From: Streptomyces sulfonofaciens
Lineage (GTDB): Bacteria > Actinomycetota > Actinomycetes > Streptomycetales > Streptomycetaceae
NCBI RefSeq assembly: GCF_014656295.1
Contig: NZ_BNCD01000010.1
Coordinates: 164,541-228,540, forward strand
Reading direction: 5' to 3'
DNA length: 64,000 nucleotides
The translations under genes were made by a program, and so were the position numbers. Below are positions 8,716 to 17,227 of this stretch, piece by piece (within the stretch, counting starts at the first letter, position 1; every line of letters starts with the position of its first letter). Under the pieces are notes generated by a model that had not been told where the DNA came from, searched no databases, and was given only the letters and a program-made list of their open reading frames with translations.

Positions 8716-9750
8716 ATGCGTGTAGGAACATTCGTCCTGGCCGGCCAGTACCCCGGCCAGCGGCAGGGGGAGGCGCTGCACCGCGCGGTGCGCACCGCGG
8801 AGGTGTCCGAGGAGTCCGGCCTGGACGCGGTCTGGCTCGCCGAGCACCACTTCGTCCCGTACGGCACGTGCCCGTCCGCGGCCACGCTCGCCGCCCTGCT
8901 GCTCGGCCGCACCCGCAGGATCCAGGTCGGCACCGCCGTCAGCGTGCTGCCCACGCTGCACCCGGTGGCCCTCGGCGAGCAGACCGCGCTGCTGCACATC
9001 GCCTCCGGCGGCCGCTTCTCGCTCGGCGTGGGACGCGGCGGGCCCTGGGTGGACCTGGAAGTCTTCGGGACGGGTGTCGAGGCCTACGAGAAGGGGTTCC
9101 CCGAGTCCCTGGACCTGCTGCTGCGCTGGCTGCGCGAGCCGCGTGTGGCCGCCGACGGTGCGCACTACGCGTTCCGGGAGGTGTCCGTCGTGCCCCGGGC
9201 CGCGGAGCCGTCGGGTCCCGTCCCGTCCCCCGGCCCCGAGGTCCTCGTCGCCTGCACCTCGCCGGGAAGCGTGCGGCTCGCCGCTGAGCGTGGACTGCCG
9301 ATGCTGCTCGGCATGCACTGCGACGACCAGGAGAAGGCCGGCATGGTCGCCCTGTGGCGTGCGCACGCGCACGCCACAGGGCGGTCGGACGAGGAGATCA
9401 GGGCCGCCGGGCATGTGTCGGCGGGCATCGTGCAGATCGCGGACCGCACGGCGGACGCGGAGCGCACCCTGCTGCGGGCCATGCCCGGCTGGTTCCGGCA
9501 GGGCCTCGGCGCGCACGTCACGGTCGACGGCCGCCCCCGCCCGATGCGCGATCCGCTCCCCTACACCGAACTGCTCTGCGGGCTCCACCCGGTGGGCACG
9601 CCCGAGTTGTGCGCCGACCGGCTCGCGGCGACCGCACAGCGCACCGGTATCAGCCGCTTCGCCCTGCTCGCGGAGGGCTCCGGCGACCTGTCGAGCACGG
9701 AGGAGAACGTACGGCGGCTCGGCGCGGAGGTGCTTCCCCAGCTTGCCTGA
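8716..9750 (+). CDS. LLM-class (luciferase-like) flavin-dependent oxidoreductase
   Basis: A 344-residue TIM-barrel protein of the bacterial luciferase/F420 monooxygenase superfamily. Features include MRVGTFVLAGQYP at the start, LDAVWLAEHHF (the conserved EHH flavin-site motif), RIQVGTAVSVLPTLHPVALGEQ, and SGGRFSLGVGRGG, the cofactor phosphate-binding turn. The frame is open far upstream, but ATG 8716 matches the family start and follows GGCAGGA. It is transcribed alone, between a divergent gene and a convergent one. Whether it uses FMN or F420, and its substrate, cannot be decided. Confidence 0.88.
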   Translation: MRVGTFVLAGQYPGQRQGEALHRAVRTAEVSEESGLDAVWLAEHHFVPYGTCPSAATLAALLLGRTRRIQVGTAVSVLPTLHPVALGEQTALLHIASGGRFSLGVGRGGPWVDLEVFGTGVEAYEKGFPESLDLLLRWLREPRVAADGAHYAFREVSVVPRAAEPSGPVPSPGPEVLVACTSPGSVRLAAERGLPMLLGMHCDDQEKAGMVALWRAHAHATGRSDEEIRAAGHVSAGIVQIADRTADAERTLLRAMPGWFRQGLGAHVTVDGRPRPMRDPLPYTELLCGLHPVGTPELCADRLAATAQRTGISRFALLAEGSGDLSSTEENVRRLGAEVLPQLA

Positions 9751-9825
9751 GCGCGTCCCGGAGGACCGAAACCCACGGCCGGGGGCGCTGTACGGGCCCC
9801 GAGGCCGCCGCTGCGGCTCCGGGGG

Positions 9826-9863
9826 CCGCCGCTCCGGGCCCGGGCGATCGCCCGGAGCGGCGG
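9826..9863. terminator. Bidirectional hairpin between converging genes
   Basis: A perfect 14-bp inverted repeat (CCGCCGCTCCGGGC at 9826-9839, complement 9850-9863) lies in the 120-bp gap where the oxidoreductase gene and the minus-strand gene at 9871 converge, so it could stop both transcripts. Confidence 0.7.
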
Positions 9864-9870
9864 GTGCGCG

Positions 9871-10263
9871 TCAGCAGTCGCGGAGCTCCGGCGACTGGTT
9901 GAGCAGCTGACCGCGGATCGAGGTGAACCGCGCCAGCCTTTCGTCCACGGCGGCATCGAGCGGGAACACGGCGACCCGATGGCAGTTCTGGAACGCAAGG
10001 CGCACACCGAAGTGCCGCTGCAACGCGCCGCGTATGGCGTCGCTCGCGAGTGCACGCAGCAGTTGGCCGCGTGCCTGCTCGTCCGGCGGAGGCGTCTGGT
10101 TGTCGGCGAACTCGCCGCCGTCAACCTTGAGCTGGGCCACCAGAGAGCTGATCATCTCCCACGCGTAGGGCAGGGAGGTCCGGACGCAGTCGACGAAGGC
10201 TGCTTCGTCGACCTCGCCTCGCTCGGCCTGTTCTAGTAGGGCCGGTGAGACGTCGAGCGACAT
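9871..10263 (-). CDS. Conserved actinobacterial protein of SCO5389 type
   Basis: A 130-residue protein starting MSLDVSPALLEQAERGEVDE at ATG 10263, with AGGAG at 10268-10272 on the reading strand. The sequence PYAWEMISSLVAQLKVDGGEFADN followed by a basic C-terminal half containing FQNCHRVAVFPLDA resembles a small protein conserved next to nucS in Streptomyces (SCO5389 family, recalled rather than searched). No catalytic motif, signal peptide or membrane segment is visible. Function unknown; the divergent neighbour is nucS. Confidence 0.82.
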   Translation of the reverse strand: MSLDVSPALLEQAERGEVDEAAFVDCVRTSLPYAWEMISSLVAQLKVDGGEFADNQTPPPDEQARGQLLRALASDAIRGALQRHFGVRLAFQNCHRVAVFPLDAAVDERLARFTSIRGQLLNQSPELRDC

Positions 10264-10531
10264 GGGTTCTCCTCTCGCACCCCCGCGCTGACACGGGGGC
10301 TGACGGACAGGGAAGAAGTCCGGATACGCAGCGTGCACGAATCGCGACCTCGTGCATACACGGTAAGCATCCCGTCCCGCCTGCACCAGGAGAAGGCACG
10401 TACAACCGGCCACCGGTGAACGGGGCAACAAGGGCACCCGGCACCGGCGCCCGCATCCGGAAGGCCGGCGGCGGCTTGGGGGGCCGGGGCGAATCGCCCA
10501 CGGGGGCCGGTGTCGAGTAGCGTTGCCGACC

Positions 10532-11203
10532 ATGCGTCTCGTCATTGCCCGCTGCTCCGTCGACTACGCGGGCCGGCTCACCGCCCATCTCCCGTCGGCA
10601 CCCCGCCTGATCCTCGTGAAAGCGGACGGCAGTGTCTCGATCCATGCGGACGACCGGGCCTACAAACCCCTCAACTGGATGTCCCCGCCCTGCACCCTCA
10701 AGGAGGGTACGGGGGATGACGCCGGTGTCTGGACCGTCGTCAACAAAACAGGGGAGAAGCTCATCATCACCATGGAGGAGGTCCTGCACGACTCCTCGCA
10801 CGAGCTCGGCGTCGACCCGGGCCTGATCAAGGACGGCGTGGAGGCACACCTCCAGGAGCTGCTCGCGGACCGGATCGAGACCCTGGGCGAGGGCTACACC
10901 CTGGTCCGCCGCGAGTACCCGACCGCCATCGGCCCGGTGGACATCCTGTGCAGGGACGGCGACGGCGGCACCGTCGCGGTGGAGATCAAGCGGCGTGGCG
11001 AGATCGACGGGGTCGAGCAGCTCACGCGGTACCTGGAGCTGCTCAACCGCGACCCCCATCTGGCTCCGGTGCGCGGCGTCTTCGCCGCCCAGGAGATCAA
11101 ACCGCAGGCCCGGGTGCTGGCCACGGACCGCGGCATCGGCTGCACCGTCCTGGACTACGACGCCCTGCGCGGCATCGAGGACGACAAGCTCCGCCTCTTC
11201 TGA
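10532..11203 (+). CDS. nucS: NucS/EndoMS mismatch-specific endonuclease
   Basis: This 223-residue protein begins MRLVIARCSVDYAGRLTAHL, as in actinobacterial NucS. It has an N-terminal DNA-binding/dimerisation half and a C-terminal RecB-like nuclease half. The nuclease motif is seen in GPVDILCRDGDGGTVAVEIK (the PD-(D/E)XK pattern) followed by the conserved GVEQLTRYLELL helix. In actinobacteria, which lack MutS/MutL, NucS makes double-strand cuts at mismatches and lowers mutation and recombination between diverged sequences. ATG 10532 is chosen over TTG 10523. It is followed by a gene-free tract. Confidence 0.93.
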   Translation: MRLVIARCSVDYAGRLTAHLPSAPRLILVKADGSVSIHADDRAYKPLNWMSPPCTLKEGTGDDAGVWTVVNKTGEKLIITMEEVLHDSSHELGVDPGLIKDGVEAHLQELLADRIETLGEGYTLVRREYPTAIGPVDILCRDGDGGTVAVEIKRRGEIDGVEQLTRYLELLNRDPHLAPVRGVFAAQEIKPQARVLATDRGIGCTVLDYDALRGIEDDKLRLF

Positions 11204-11919
11204 GCCACCCCCGGACCCGGCGCGTACGGGAAAGGGCAACACGCGCGCGTACGGCATCTGTCGGAGTCCTGGACGAGGCTCACCGTGTTCGGGCGTCCCG
11301 TACGCGCGCGTAAGGCGTCTCCGTAAGGCATCTCGCCCCGGCACCCATCGGCGCACGGTGAGGGCGCGTAGTCGTCCGCGCGGCAGGTGCGCGTGCGTCT
11401 CGGGGCCGCGGCGTGCGCCGGTCCGGGGAGCAGGCCGGGGCTCCCCCGCGGGCGCCGCCGCGCCGAACGACCCCATGCCCGGACCGCGGGACGCCCGCAT
11501 TCCCGGACCGCGGGACGGCAGCGCGCCCGGACCGCGAGGCCGCGTGGGCGGACCGCTGGGCTACGTGGGCGAACCGAGGGGCCGCGCACCCGGACCGCGG
11601 GACCGCGCGGGCGGACCGGCACGCCGGACGGCCGCGCAGGACGGCCACGCCGGACGGTCACGCAGGACAGCCGCGCAGGACGGCAGCGCCGCCGGAGACG
11701 ACCCGCTTGCGGTGCAGCCGGTATCCCGGTGCCGTGGCCGGTGTGCGGGTGCCGGAGCCGGTACCCGGGTTCCGTGACCGGTGTGCGCGGGGGCCGGAGC
11801 CCGTGCTCGGATGCAGCAAGCAGGGCGCCGGCGCGCAACTGCGCGCCGGCGCAGGGTCGTGCGCTCGGGCAGGAACCGGCCAGGACCGCCGGTTCGACGT
11901 CAGGCCAGGGTGCTCAGGC
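11204..11919. other. Gene-free tract with degenerate repeats after nucS
   Basis: No convincing gene lies in these 716 bases. The open frames here are low-complexity Arg/Pro/Gly or Arg/Ala strings without family character. The first part holds two copies of a CGCGCGTA(A/C)GGC-containing segment (near 11240 and 11305); the middle is the 24-bp repeat tract listed separately. The last part has two imperfect copies of a segment around GGTGCCGGAGCCGGTACCC (11740-11800) and a short direct repeat of GGCCAGGGTGCT at 11903-11932 spanning the stop of the next gene. Confidence 0.6.
11476..11690. repeat. Degenerate ~24-bp tandem repeat
   Basis: About eight decayed units with the core CCCGGACCGCGGGAC recur at roughly 22-24 bp spacing (near 11478, 11503, 11526, 11549, 11590). 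The array then shades into CGCCGGACGG/CGCGCAGGACGG units. On the minus strand it would read as an (R/A)VRPRGPAV-like repeat, but codon positions show no preference and no start or ribosome site fits. Confidence 0.7.
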
Positions 11920-14589
11920 TCAGGCCAGGGTGCTGCTCGCGGACGCGCTGGACGGCGGCGCATCCGTGCCGGTGGGGCTTCCGACCGTGGTGCTGGGCAC
12001 CGGGCCGCTCGCCGAGTCCGAGGCACCGGGCGGCGACGGGTCGTCCGTGGGTGAGCCGGACGGCGGCGAGCTGGGCGACTGGGACGGCGGCTTCGAGGTG
12101 GGCGGCCGGCTGGTCGGCGGCTTGTGGCTGGGCGATTCCGTCGGGGGCTCGCTGGAGGGCTGGTGCGTCGGGCCCGAGGACGTGGTCGGCCGGTGCGGGG
12201 AACCGCCGCCGGGCGCCGTGCTCGTGGAGTCGCCCGGCGCCCGGCTGTCGGAGGCACTGGGGCTGCCGCTGGTGGCCGAGCCGGTCGGGTCCGGTGTGTC
12301 GCTGGGGCTCTGCGCCGGCTGGTCGGCCGTGATGCCGCTGCCGTCGTCCTGGCTCATGGACGGGTCGGGGCCGACCTTGGTGGACGGCTCGTCGTGGTCC
12401 GACGTGGCGCCGAGGGTGACCACGGTGCCCAGCACTGCGGCGAGCACCGCACCCGCGCCCGCGGCCGCCAGATTGCGCCGGGTGTTCTTCGTCGCGGTAC
12501 GCCGGTGCCCCGCAGACCGTCCGTCAGTGCCGTCGCCCGGCGCCTCGCCGCGGTGCCCCACCAGGGGGGCCGTACCGCCGTCGCCCGGCCCACGGGCTCC
12601 GAAGGTGCCCGAGTCCGGTGCGCCCGCGCCCTCCGGACGGCCCGCGGCGGGCAGTCGGGCGGTCAGTGCGGTGCCGCTCGGCGCGACGGACGGGAGCTTG
12701 GCGGTCACGGGGTCCGCATCGGCCGCGGCGGCGCCGGGTGCCGCCGGAAGGGCGGCCGCGAACGAGGTCTGGACGGCGGCGGAAGGGGTCCGGCCCTGCG
12801 CATCGGGAACGGGTCCGGCAGGCATCGGCGCTGCCTGGCCCGGCGGCAGCGCGAGGGGGCGGGAGCGGTCCTCCACCAGGGCGAGGGCGCGCCGCCCCGC
12901 GACGGTGCCGCGCTTGTCGGCGAGCGCGCCCCGAAGCCCGATGGACGCCTCCAGCTCGGCGCGGGCCCGGTCGAGGCGGCCGTGGCAGAGTGCGAGGACG
13001 CCCAGTTCGTGGTGGAAGTAGGCCTCTTCCGCGACCTCGCCCGAGCGGCGCGCCGCCTCCTGTCCCGAGCGCAGGGCACGTTCCCAGACGCCCCAGTCGA
13101 GCCCGGCGGCGAAGGCGGGCGCGGCGGTGCGGGCCAGCCGGACGGCGAGACTGCGCTCACCGCCCGCGGTGTGCTGGGTGGTGGTCCTCGGGATGAGGGC
13201 GGCGAGGGCGGCGAGGACGGCGTCCGCCTCGGCCAGCACCCGTTCGGGCCCGACCGAGGGGTGCCCGGCCCACCAGGCGTAGTGCTCTCCCGCCACCCGG
13301 GCGCGTTCCTCGGCGTCGTCGGCGAACCCGGACGCCTCCAACTGCGCCTGGACGCCCGCGGCAAGGCGGTAGCGGCCTCCGACCGGTGTGATGAGGCCAC
13401 CGGCCAGCAGCTCGGCGAGGGCGGCGTCGGCGCGCGGCTCGGAGAGCAGCGCGGGCAGTTGCGCGCGGTGCGGCACCTCGCCGCCGAGGGCTACGGCGAA
13501 GCGCAGCGCGGTGCGGGCGGACGCGCTCAGCAGGGAGGCGAGCAGCGCGACGGGCGCGGGGCCCTCGGCCAGGGAGGGCAGCGGCAGCTCGGGGACGGCC
13601 CCGGCGGCCTCGGATTCGGCGGGGTCCGCGGCCCCGGCGCGCAGTTGGTCACGCCGCCGCAGCAGGGCGCCGGCCTGGACGAAGCGCGCCGGCAGTCCTC
13701 CGGACTCGAACCACAGGTCGCCGGCCCACTCGGTCTCCTCCTCGGTCAGCTCGCGGCCGACGGTGTGCCTCAGCAGCTCCATGCCGGCCCCGCGGCCGAG
13801 GCCGCCGAGGAAGATCTCCTCCAGGTGGGAGTCGGCCGAGGGCGCGGTGACGTCCGGCGTGGTGGCGAGTGCGAAGGCGCACTCGGGCGTGGCGTCCAGC
13901 AGTTCGTCGAGCGCGCTCCCGCCGAACTCCAGGTCGTCCAGGATGACGACCGCCCCTATCTCACGGACCAGCTCGCCCTGGGAGGCGGCCGCCGGCCGGT
14001 GCAGGTCGCTGCGGTAGACGGTGCGGAACAGCTCGTGCAGCACGTCCTTGACGGTGCGGCGGTGCCCGGACAGCCGGATGACGCCGTCCGGGGCGAGGCC
14101 CGCGCAGTCCTCGGCGACGGCGTCCAGCAGGGTGCTGCGGCCGGATCCGGACGGTCCGGTGAGCCGGACGGAACGGCCGCGGGACAGCAGGCGGCCCAGC
14201 CTGGCGCGGTCCCCGTCGCGTTCGAGGAGCGGGAGCCCGGAGGGCAGGGGGCCCGAGGGCAGGGGCGGGCGGGCGGCCCTGGCCAGCTCGGCACGCTCGG
14301 CGGCGGTGCGCTTGACCGGGCGGGGCGGACGGCGGTCCGGCGGGCACGGCTCGACCTCGCTGCCGTCGACCGGGTTGACGGTGACGAGGAGGTCGCCGGA
14401 GACCAGCCGCACGGCGCGGGCGGGCCTCGGTGCGCTCTTGTCCTCGGCGGCCGCGAGCGGGTCGCCCGCCTGGCCCTGGCCGCCCGCGGGGCCGTCGCCT
14501 GACACGCCCGAGGCGGCGGGGGTGGCCGCGTCGGCGGGGTCGCCCGCAGGACTGCGGTGGTCTTCGGGTCCGCGGTTCATCGGATCCAT
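11920..14589 (-). CDS. Large STAND-like P-loop ATPase with membrane anchor and Ser/Pro-rich tail
   Basis: An 889-residue protein read from ATG 14589 (MDPMNRG; GGGGG about nine bases upstream); ATG 14700 would extend it. After a disordered region there is a P-loop GPSGSGRST (about residues 145-153), a Walker B-like VVILDDLEFGG, and helical repeats resembling the effector-sensing part of LuxR/AfsR-type STAND proteins (ERALRSGQEAARRSGEVAEEAYFHHELG). A single hydrophobic segment (AAAGAGAVLAAVLGTVVTL, about residue 700) is followed by about 150 residues of Ser/Pro/Thr. This suggests a cytoplasmic ATPase tied to the membrane with an external wall-spanning tail. Function unknown. Confidence 0.82.
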   Translation of the reverse strand: MDPMNRGPEDHRSPAGDPADAATPAASGVSGDGPAGGQGQAGDPLAAAEDKSAPRPARAVRLVSGDLLVTVNPVDGSEVEPCPPDRRPPRPVKRTAAERAELARAARPPLPSGPLPSGLPLLERDGDRARLGRLLSRGRSVRLTGPSGSGRSTLLDAVAEDCAGLAPDGVIRLSGHRRTVKDVLHELFRTVYRSDLHRPAAASQGELVREIGAVVILDDLEFGGSALDELLDATPECAFALATTPDVTAPSADSHLEEIFLGGLGRGAGMELLRHTVGRELTEEETEWAGDLWFESGGLPARFVQAGALLRRRDQLRAGAADPAESEAAGAVPELPLPSLAEGPAPVALLASLLSASARTALRFAVALGGEVPHRAQLPALLSEPRADAALAELLAGGLITPVGGRYRLAAGVQAQLEASGFADDAEERARVAGEHYAWWAGHPSVGPERVLAEADAVLAALAALIPRTTTQHTAGGERSLAVRLARTAAPAFAAGLDWGVWERALRSGQEAARRSGEVAEEAYFHHELGVLALCHGRLDRARAELEASIGLRGALADKRGTVAGRRALALVEDRSRPLALPPGQAAPMPAGPVPDAQGRTPSAAVQTSFAAALPAAPGAAAADADPVTAKLPSVAPSGTALTARLPAAGRPEGAGAPDSGTFGARGPGDGGTAPLVGHRGEAPGDGTDGRSAGHRRTATKNTRRNLAAAGAGAVLAAVLGTVVTLGATSDHDEPSTKVGPDPSMSQDDGSGITADQPAQSPSDTPDPTGSATSGSPSASDSRAPGDSTSTAPGGGSPHRPTTSSGPTHQPSSEPPTESPSHKPPTSRPPTSKPPSQSPSSPPSGSPTDDPSPPGASDSASGPVPSTTVGSPTGTDAPPSSASASSTLA

Positions 14590-14820
14590 GGTGAGTGCCC
14601 CCAAGAGCGTTGCCCGCCGAGCCGTCCCGGCCTCGTGCACACCGCGCTGTCGCTTCGGGTCCGGTGCCCGTTGCCCGGGTCTGTCCATACAACGGGTCAC
14701 CGCACCCTAGACCTCACCCGGTGGCCGGGAACAGCCGGGGTGGCGCAGCACCCGGCTCATCACCGTCTCGCATGGATTGCCCGCGAGGTGCACTTCAGTG
14801 GATGTTGTCCGGATATCCGG

Positions 14821-15144
14821 TTACACGCGGGGCAGGGATTCGAGTCCGATGCCGCCCTCGATGGCGAGGATCCGGTGCAGTCGCGTGGCCACCAGCAGCC
14901 GCTGCATCTGGGGAGGCACGTCGCGCAGGACGAGCCGGCGGCCGCACCGCCCGGCTCTGCGGTGCACGCCCATGATGACGCCGAGCCCCGTGGCATCCCA
15001 GGAGTCCAGCTCTGACAGGTCCAGCACCAGGTCACCGGCGCCGTCGTCGACGGCCGAGTGCAGGACCGTACGGGCGTCCGCCGCGCTGCGGACGTCGAGG
15101 CGGCCCCCGACGACCAGCTCGGTGTGGTCGCCCCTGATGTGCAT
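14821..15144 (-). CDS. STAS-domain (anti-sigma factor antagonist-like) protein
   Basis: A 107-residue single-domain protein, MHIRGDHTELVVGGRLDVRSA, followed by LVLDLSELDSWDATGLGVIMGVHRRA. The SELDSWDATGLG loop is the STAS phosphorylation loop; the residue usually phosphorylated (Ser in SpoIIAA: D-S-S-G) corresponds to Ala-Thr here, so Thr may be the acceptor. Such proteins sequester Rsb/SpoIIAB-like anti-sigma kinases or act in larger complexes. Start ATG 15144 is preceded by GGGGAG; longer in-frame extensions are not coding-like. No cognate kinase gene is adjacent. Confidence 0.86.
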   Translation of the reverse strand: MHIRGDHTELVVGGRLDVRSAADARTVLHSAVDDGAGDLVLDLSELDSWDATGLGVIMGVHRRAGRCGRRLVLRDVPPQMQRLLVATRLHRILAIEGGIGLESLPRV

Positions 15145-15489
15145 ATGCGCTCCCCGAGAGTGTGGTGTCCCTTTTCGTCTTTCGTCTTTCGTCGCCGCAC
15201 GTGCCGGCGCGGTCCGCGTGGTCCGCCCGGGCCGCGCGCGGTGCACGCGGTGTCCCCGGCCGTCGGCTGGTCGGGCCGCGCGCGGTGGTCCGGCTGTGCG
15301 GAGTCCGTGGCGTCCGTGCCGCGTGACCCGTCGACAGGTCACTGCGACTGACGGCCGTACGGACACGGGAGTTGCTGCTTGCAGGCGAACCGATGCCGAA
15401 TTCACCCCGGTGGGTGACCATGGGGTTGACACTCGACGTCGGTTCCGTCCGGCGGCCGCTGAGGGGTGCGTGGCGCCGGATCCGGTCGT
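15145..15489. other. Gap upstream of the STAS gene
   Basis: A 345-bp gap between the 3-hydroxybutyryl-CoA dehydrogenase stop and the STAS start. It probably carries the STAS promoter. The TTTCGTCTTTCGTCTTTCGTC stretch near 15173 is a small 7-bp direct repeat. No gene or convincing terminator was seen. Confidence 0.4.
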
Positions 15490-16338
15490 TCAGTGCGGAT
15501 AGAAGCCCTGTCCGCTCTTGCGGCCGATGTCGCCGGCGTCGACCATCCGGCGCATCAGCTCGGGCGGGGCGAACTTCTCGTCCTGCGTTTCGGTGTAGAT
15601 GTTCTCTGCCGCGTGCAGCAGGATGTCGACGCCGGTGAGGTCGGCCGTGGCGAGCGGTCCCATGGCGTGGCCGAAGCCCAGCTTGCAGGCCGTGTCGATG
15701 TCCTCGGCGGTGGCCACGCCGGACTCGTAGAGTCTGGCCGCCTCCACGACGAGGGCCGAGATCAGCCGGGTGGTGACGAAGCCCGCCACGTCGCGCCGGA
15801 CCACGATGCAGGTCTTGCCGACGGACTCGGCGAAGTCCCGTGCGGCGGTAAGGGCTTCGTCGCTCGTCTTCAGGCCGCGGACCAGCTCGCAGAGCTGCAT
15901 CATCGGGACCGGCGAGAAGAAGTGCGTGCCCACCACGCGCTCGGGACGGGTGGTGACCGCCGCGATCTTGGTGATGGGAATGGCGGAGGTGTTCGAGGCG
16001 AGCACGGTGTCGTCGCGCACCAGCTTGTCGAGCGCCCGGAAGATCTCGTGCTTGACGTCGAGCTTCTCGAACACGGCCTCGACCACGACATCGGCGTCCG
16101 CTGCGGCGTCCAGATCGGTGGTCGTGGTGATCCGGGCGAGTGCCGCGCCGGCGTCCTCGGCCGTCAGTCTGCCCTTGGCGACGAACTTGTCGTACGAGGC
16201 CTTGATGCCGTCGGTACCACGGGTGAGGGCGGCGTCGGTGATGTCGCGCAGGACGACGTCCCAGCCCGCCGCTGCGGAGACCTGCGCGATTCCGGACCCC
16301 ATGAGCCCGGCGCCGACGACGGCAAGCTTCCGTGCCAC
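15490..16338 (-). CDS. 3-hydroxybutyryl-CoA dehydrogenase
   Basis: A 282-residue NAD(P)-dependent enzyme of the HAD/Hbd family. The N-terminal Rossmann fold shows GAGLMGSGIAQVSAAAGWDV, then LASNTSAIPITKIAA (conserved Ser/Asn of the active site), GTHFFSPVPMMQLCELVRG (catalytic His) and the C-terminal helical domain LGFGHAMGPLATADLTGVD. It ends in GRKSGQGFYPH, the usual C-terminus. It would interconvert acetoacetyl-CoA and 3-hydroxybutyryl-CoA in C4 metabolism, including the ethylmalonyl-CoA pathway that supplies polyketide precursors. Length and motifs are complete. Confidence 0.93.
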   Translation of the reverse strand: MARKLAVVGAGLMGSGIAQVSAAAGWDVVLRDITDAALTRGTDGIKASYDKFVAKGRLTAEDAGAALARITTTTDLDAAADADVVVEAVFEKLDVKHEIFRALDKLVRDDTVLASNTSAIPITKIAAVTTRPERVVGTHFFSPVPMMQLCELVRGLKTSDEALTAARDFAESVGKTCIVVRRDVAGFVTTRLISALVVEAARLYESGVATAEDIDTACKLGFGHAMGPLATADLTGVDILLHAAENIYTETQDEKFAPPELMRRMVDAGDIGRKSGQGFYPH

Positions 16339-16505
16339 TGTGTGACTCCCCTGTCCCGTACTGCCACCGGCACGGCCCCATTGCCGCCCCGGGACGCCAT
16401 TGACGTGTGCAGGACCCTAGCGCCCGAAGGGCCGCGATGGGGCGTGACGAGATGCGTGTCACGTCCCTCCTGACGCATATCACACCGCTGCCGGGCGCCG
16501 GGGGC

Positions 16506-17147
16506 TCATCCTTGGCCGCGTACCGCGTAGTTGAGCACTGTTTCGCTCAGGATGTCCTCGGTCGCATCCAGTAGGTCGAGCACCTCGCGGGAGACCTCCT
16601 CGGGCGAGCGCCCCGTGACCATCCGGCGGCCGATGACGCCCATGACGGTCTGGTGGATCCAGTTGATCTGCCCGGCCATCAGGGTCGGCGTCGGGTCGTC
16701 CGGGGCCGCGCCGGTCTCCTCCCGCAGGGTCTGCTCCAGGTTCTCCAGGACGACCTGCCCGACGCTCCACAGCCGGGACCTGAGCGTGGGCGCGTCGTGC
16801 ACCACGCGCATGAAGTGCTCGTAGCCCTTGACGAGGCCGACCCGGGGTGAGACGGACTCCACCTCGTCCCGCAGCTCGCGCAGTACGGCGCGGGCCGCGG
16901 ACTCGCCCGCGTCCCGGCCGCGCACCCAGCGCGAGAGGCGGTCCACGACGCCCGACATCCGGTCCAGGAAGAGGTCCTCCTTGGCCGGAAAGTAGTTGTA
17001 GACCGTGTTGACGGAGACGTCCGCGGCCTCGGCGACCTCGGCGACGGTGACCGCGTCGAAACCGCGCTCCAGGAACAGGCCCGTCGCGACGTCCGAGATG
17101 TACTGCCTGGTCTGCCGCTTCTTGCGCTCCCTGAGCCCCTCTGCCAT
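16506..17147 (-). CDS. TetR-family transcriptional regulator
   Basis: A 213-residue protein with an N-terminal TetR helix-turn-helix, TRQYISDVATGLFLERGFDAVTVAEVAEAADVSVNTVYNYF (about residues 14-54), and a variable ligand-binding C-terminal half. It is divergent from the ABC exporter at 17228, with an 80-bp shared intergenic region. It therefore probably represses that exporter and itself, with the exporter substrate or a related metabolite as inducer (inference from layout). Confidence 0.92.
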   Translation of the reverse strand: MAEGLRERKKRQTRQYISDVATGLFLERGFDAVTVAEVAEAADVSVNTVYNYFPAKEDLFLDRMSGVVDRLSRWVRGRDAGESAARAVLRELRDEVESVSPRVGLVKGYEHFMRVVHDAPTLRSRLWSVGQVVLENLEQTLREETGAAPDDPTPTLMAGQINWIHQTVMGVIGRRMVTGRSPEEVSREVLDLLDATEDILSETVLNYAVRGQG

Positions 17148-17227
17148 GCGGCCATCGTACGTTCACTGGAGACAGATGATTTTTGGGGTCATTGCAAAAT
17201 TTCAGTGTCTCTGTTTTTCTGTTGGGC
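17148..17227. promoter_or_regulatory. Divergent promoter region between TetR gene and ABC exporter
   Basis: An AT-rich stretch for this genome (17177-17220) separates the two divergent starts. GAGACA at 17169-17174 and its complement TGTCTC at 17206-17211 form spaced inverted half-sites around it. Both promoters and a TetR operator are expected here; the operator assignment is tentative. Confidence 0.45.

Noticed and set aside
11476..11690. CRISPR array
   Set aside because: Units are head-to-tail, degenerate and contiguous, with no unique spacers and no cas genes nearby.
11387..13021. 544-residue plus-strand ORF over the repeat tract and the ATPase tail
   Set aside because: Starts in repeats and continues antisense to the Ser/Pro tail of the ATPase; no coding evidence of its own.
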